Part shown: positions 4,612 through 6,568 of the stretch, piece after piece | How positions within the stretch are numbered: position 1 is the stretch's first letter | Layout: every line of letters starts with the position of its first letter | Assembly: GCA_029262915.1 (NCBI GenBank) | Contig: JAJCYN010000472.1 | Span: 1-6,568, forward strand | Length of the DNA stretch: 6,568 nucleotides | Direction of reading: 5' to 3' | From: Flavobacteriales bacterium | GTDB lineage: Bacteria > Bacteroidota > Bacteroidia > Flavobacteriales_E > Vicingaceae | Notes under the pieces: generated by a model | Told to the model about the DNA's origin: nothing | The model's database searches: none | Seen by the model: the letters and a program-made list of their open reading frames with translations, nothing else | Position numbers and translations under genes: made by a program

Positions 4612-6568
4612 ATGACCAAGAAAATTCTTTTAGGTTTATTCATTTTATTAATGGGAGCGGTAAGCATCATTGCCTATAACTTCTATAAAAATGTAAAACA
4701 ACCGATTAATAAAACCGCTTTTGAAGCTATTCCTCAAAATGCTGCGTTAATTATTAAGGAAAATAATTTTAATGCACTTTACACTAAAATGGCAACTACC
4801 AACATTATTTGGGAAGAACTCATCACGAATACTGAAACAATAAATAAGGTTAACACTCAAGTTCATTATTTAGATTCGTTATTAGTAGGTCCATTTAAAC
4901 CATTATTTATTAATCAAACCATTTTAGGTTCAATGCACCTTTCTGGTGCAAACGATTATGATTTTATCTTTTACATTCCAATTAGTGACGATATTACAGA
5001 AGAAAAACTAATTCAGAAAATCAAAAATGTCACTCGAAAAAACCCAACTTCCAGGGATTATGATGGTGTTTCAATACACACTTTACCTACGAATACAATC
5101 GATAAAATCTCAATAGTTATTTATAAAAACACCTTAGCTTTTAGCTACAGTACTGTTTTGATTGAAGATGTTATTCGACAATTAAACGCTAAAAGCAGTT
5201 TATTAAACAACCCGAAATTTTCGAAAATGATTGCTAATTCTGGTCAATCGGAAGATGGGAATCTATTTATCAATAACAAACATTTTTCAAAAATCATCAA
5301 TCAATATTTAAACAAATCGAGTAAAGAATATAGCGGTAAATTTGAAAATTATACGGGTTGGACAGAACTTGACATAAACCTCAAACCAAACTCATTAAGT
5401 TTTAATGGTTTTAGTTTTTCTGATGAAAGGGACAATTATTGGCTTTCTCTTTTTAAAGATCAAAAACCACAAGATATTGATATGTTATCGGTAATTCCAT
5501 TTAACACTGCATTTATCTATCATTATGGATTAAGCAACTCTAAAAGTTTTTTTGAGAATAGAAAGTTATCTCTAAAAAATACCAATCAGTTTTTTAACTA
5601 TCAAGAATACTTGGATGAACAAACTTCAACTTATGGAATTGATTTGGAAGAAGAATTCTTAGCTAACATAGGAAATGAAGTTGCTTTTATCATCACAGAA
5701 TCATTAACTGATGATTTTTCCGCCAACAAGTTTGTTATATTTCATTCTAACGAAATGGGTAAAACAAAAGCAAATTTATCAAGCATTTCGGTTAAAGTAA
5801 ACCAAGAACCTTTTGAGGCTATTTCTTTTAATAATTTTGAAATTAATAAGATTGATTTAGACCATCTATTTAAAAATTTATTAGGAAAACCTTTTGTAAA
5901 TCTTGATAATTACTTCTACACAATTATTAATGATTATGTAGTTTTTGGAAATACAGAAAATGGGCTAAAGACTTTCATCACTAATGTAATGAATGAAAAA
6001 GTATTGAGCAATAATGAAAACTTTAAGACCTTTAACGACAACCTATCATCGAACAGTAACATCTTTATTTACAACAATATTGCTCGTTCAATCAACTTGT
6101 ACAAACAGTTTTGTAAGGAAGATTATTCATCAGTATTTGATGAAAAAATTGAAGTTTTTCGAAAATTTGAGGCTGTTGCTATTCAAGTAAGCACAGAAAA
6201 AAATGGATTGTATTACAATAACATCCATCTAAAATACAACCCTGTTTACAAACAAGAAACTGCATCGTTATGGGAATTATTATTGGACACCAATATAAGT
6301 TCAACTCCTCATATTGTCGTTAATCATAAAACGAAAGCAAAAGAAATTTTTGTGCAAGATGATGCCAATAAAATATACTTGATTAGCAACATCGGGAAAG
6401 TAATTTGGACCAAGCAATTGCAAGAACGTATTATTGGAAATGTGTACCAAATTGATGTCTACAAAAACAACAAACTACAACTACTTTTCAATACAACATC
6501 TAAAATTTATTTAATTGATAGAAACGGAAACAATGTAGAAAGTTACCCTGTAAAATTACCAAGTTCGG
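4612..6568 (+). CDS. Membrane-anchored DUF3352-like protein with propeller-like tail (3' end outside window)
   Basis: The frame stays open from ATG 4612 to the window edge, giving 652 complete codons, so the gene is truncated on the right. The N-terminus (residues 5-22, ILLGLFILLMGAVSII) is an uncleaved signal anchor without a lipobox cysteine. The rest would lie outside the cytoplasmic membrane, probably in the periplasm. Two halves resemble each other: IPQNAALI (40-47) matches IPFNTAFI (295-302), and the stretch 168-233 aligns with 438-500, with NLFINN matching NIFIYN. From about residue 554 a different, propeller-like region begins, with IYLISNIGKVIWTKQL (588-603) echoed 44 residues later by IYLIDRNGNNVESYPV (632-647). 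This plan fits Bacteroidota proteins annotated as DUF3352; the family name is from memory and the function is unknown. The start is supported by AAAGGA 12 nt upstream. Confidence 0.85.
   Translation, partial: MTKKILLGLFILLMGAVSIIAYNFYKNVKQPINKTAFEAIPQNAALIIKENNFNALYTKMATTNIIWEELITNTETINKVNTQVHYLDSLLVGPFKPLFINQTILGSMHLSGANDYDFIFYIPISDDITEEKLIQKIKNVTRKNPTSRDYDGVSIHTLPTNTIDKISIVIYKNTLAFSYSTVLIEDVIRQLNAKSSLLNNPKFSKMIANSGQSEDGNLFINNKHFSKIINQYLNKSSKEYSGKFENYTGWTELDINLKPNSLSFNGFSFSDERDNYWLSLFKDQKPQDIDMLSVIPFNTAFIYHYGLSNSKSFFENRKLSLKNTNQFFNYQEYLDEQTSTYGIDLEEEFLANIGNEVAFIITESLTDDFSANKFVIFHSNEMGKTKANLSSISVKVNQEPFEAISFNNFEINKIDLDHLFKNLLGKPFVNLDNYFYTIINDYVVFGNTENGLKTFITNVMNEKVLSNNENFKTFNDNLSSNSNIFIYNNIARSINLYKQFCKEDYSSVFDEKIEVFRKFEAVAIQVSTEKNGLYYNNIHLKYNPVYKQETASLWELLLDTNISSTPHIVVNHKTKAKEIFVQDDANKIYLISNIGKVIWTKQLQERIIGNVYQIDVYKNNKLQLLFNTTSKIYLIDRNGNNVESYPVKLPSS

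Overview
The window looks like chromosomal DNA from a member of the Bacteroidota, most likely flavobacteria-like. The DNA is AT-rich throughout. Clear Shine-Dalgarno sequences are mostly missing. The one divergent promoter region carries two exact matches to the Bacteroidota -7 box TAnnTTTG. The SpoIIE-type phosphatase and the DUF3352-like protein have the architecture usual in this phylum. No species call is possible from the sequence alone.

Layout. Positions 3-128 hold the last 41 codons of a plus-strand gene, probably an outer-membrane beta-barrel protein. Its stop codon directly abuts the stop codon of the convergent minus-strand gene at 129-1520, a six-helix membrane protein with a SpoIIE/PP2C-like serine phosphatase domain. 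Upstream of that gene, 33 bp away on the same strand, is xerD (1554-2459), so the two are probably co-transcribed. A 77-bp divergent region (2460-2536) separates xerD from aroQ (2537-2962), the type II 3-dehydroquinate dehydratase of the shikimate pathway. Its two -7 boxes lie back to back.

The most notable part is 2966-3325, a compact 360-bp unit between aroQ and an MFS transporter gene. It consists of a small GIY-YIG nuclease-family gene bounded by a perfect 26-bp inverted repeat that is more GC-rich than its surroundings. The right-hand repeat supplies the last seven codons and the stop codon of the nuclease gene. Outside the unit only 14 bp would remain between aroQ and the MFS gene, so it looks like an insertion into a tight gene junction. 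The layout recalls REP/RAYT elements, but with a GIY-YIG protein in place of the tyrosine transposase. This copy has lost the glycine of its YIG motif.

The MFS gene (3337-4521) encodes a 394-residue, roughly 12-helix efflux-type transporter. After a 90-bp gap, a long gene starts at 4612 and runs off the right end. It encodes a membrane-anchored, exported protein with two homologous DUF3352-like halves followed by the start of a propeller-like tail.

No rRNA, tRNA, CRISPR array or known riboswitch is visible. No gene-free stretch exceeds 90 bp. Apart from the probable xerD-phosphatase pair, the genes do not form one pathway; they are housekeeping and envelope genes with one small mobile-looking unit between them.
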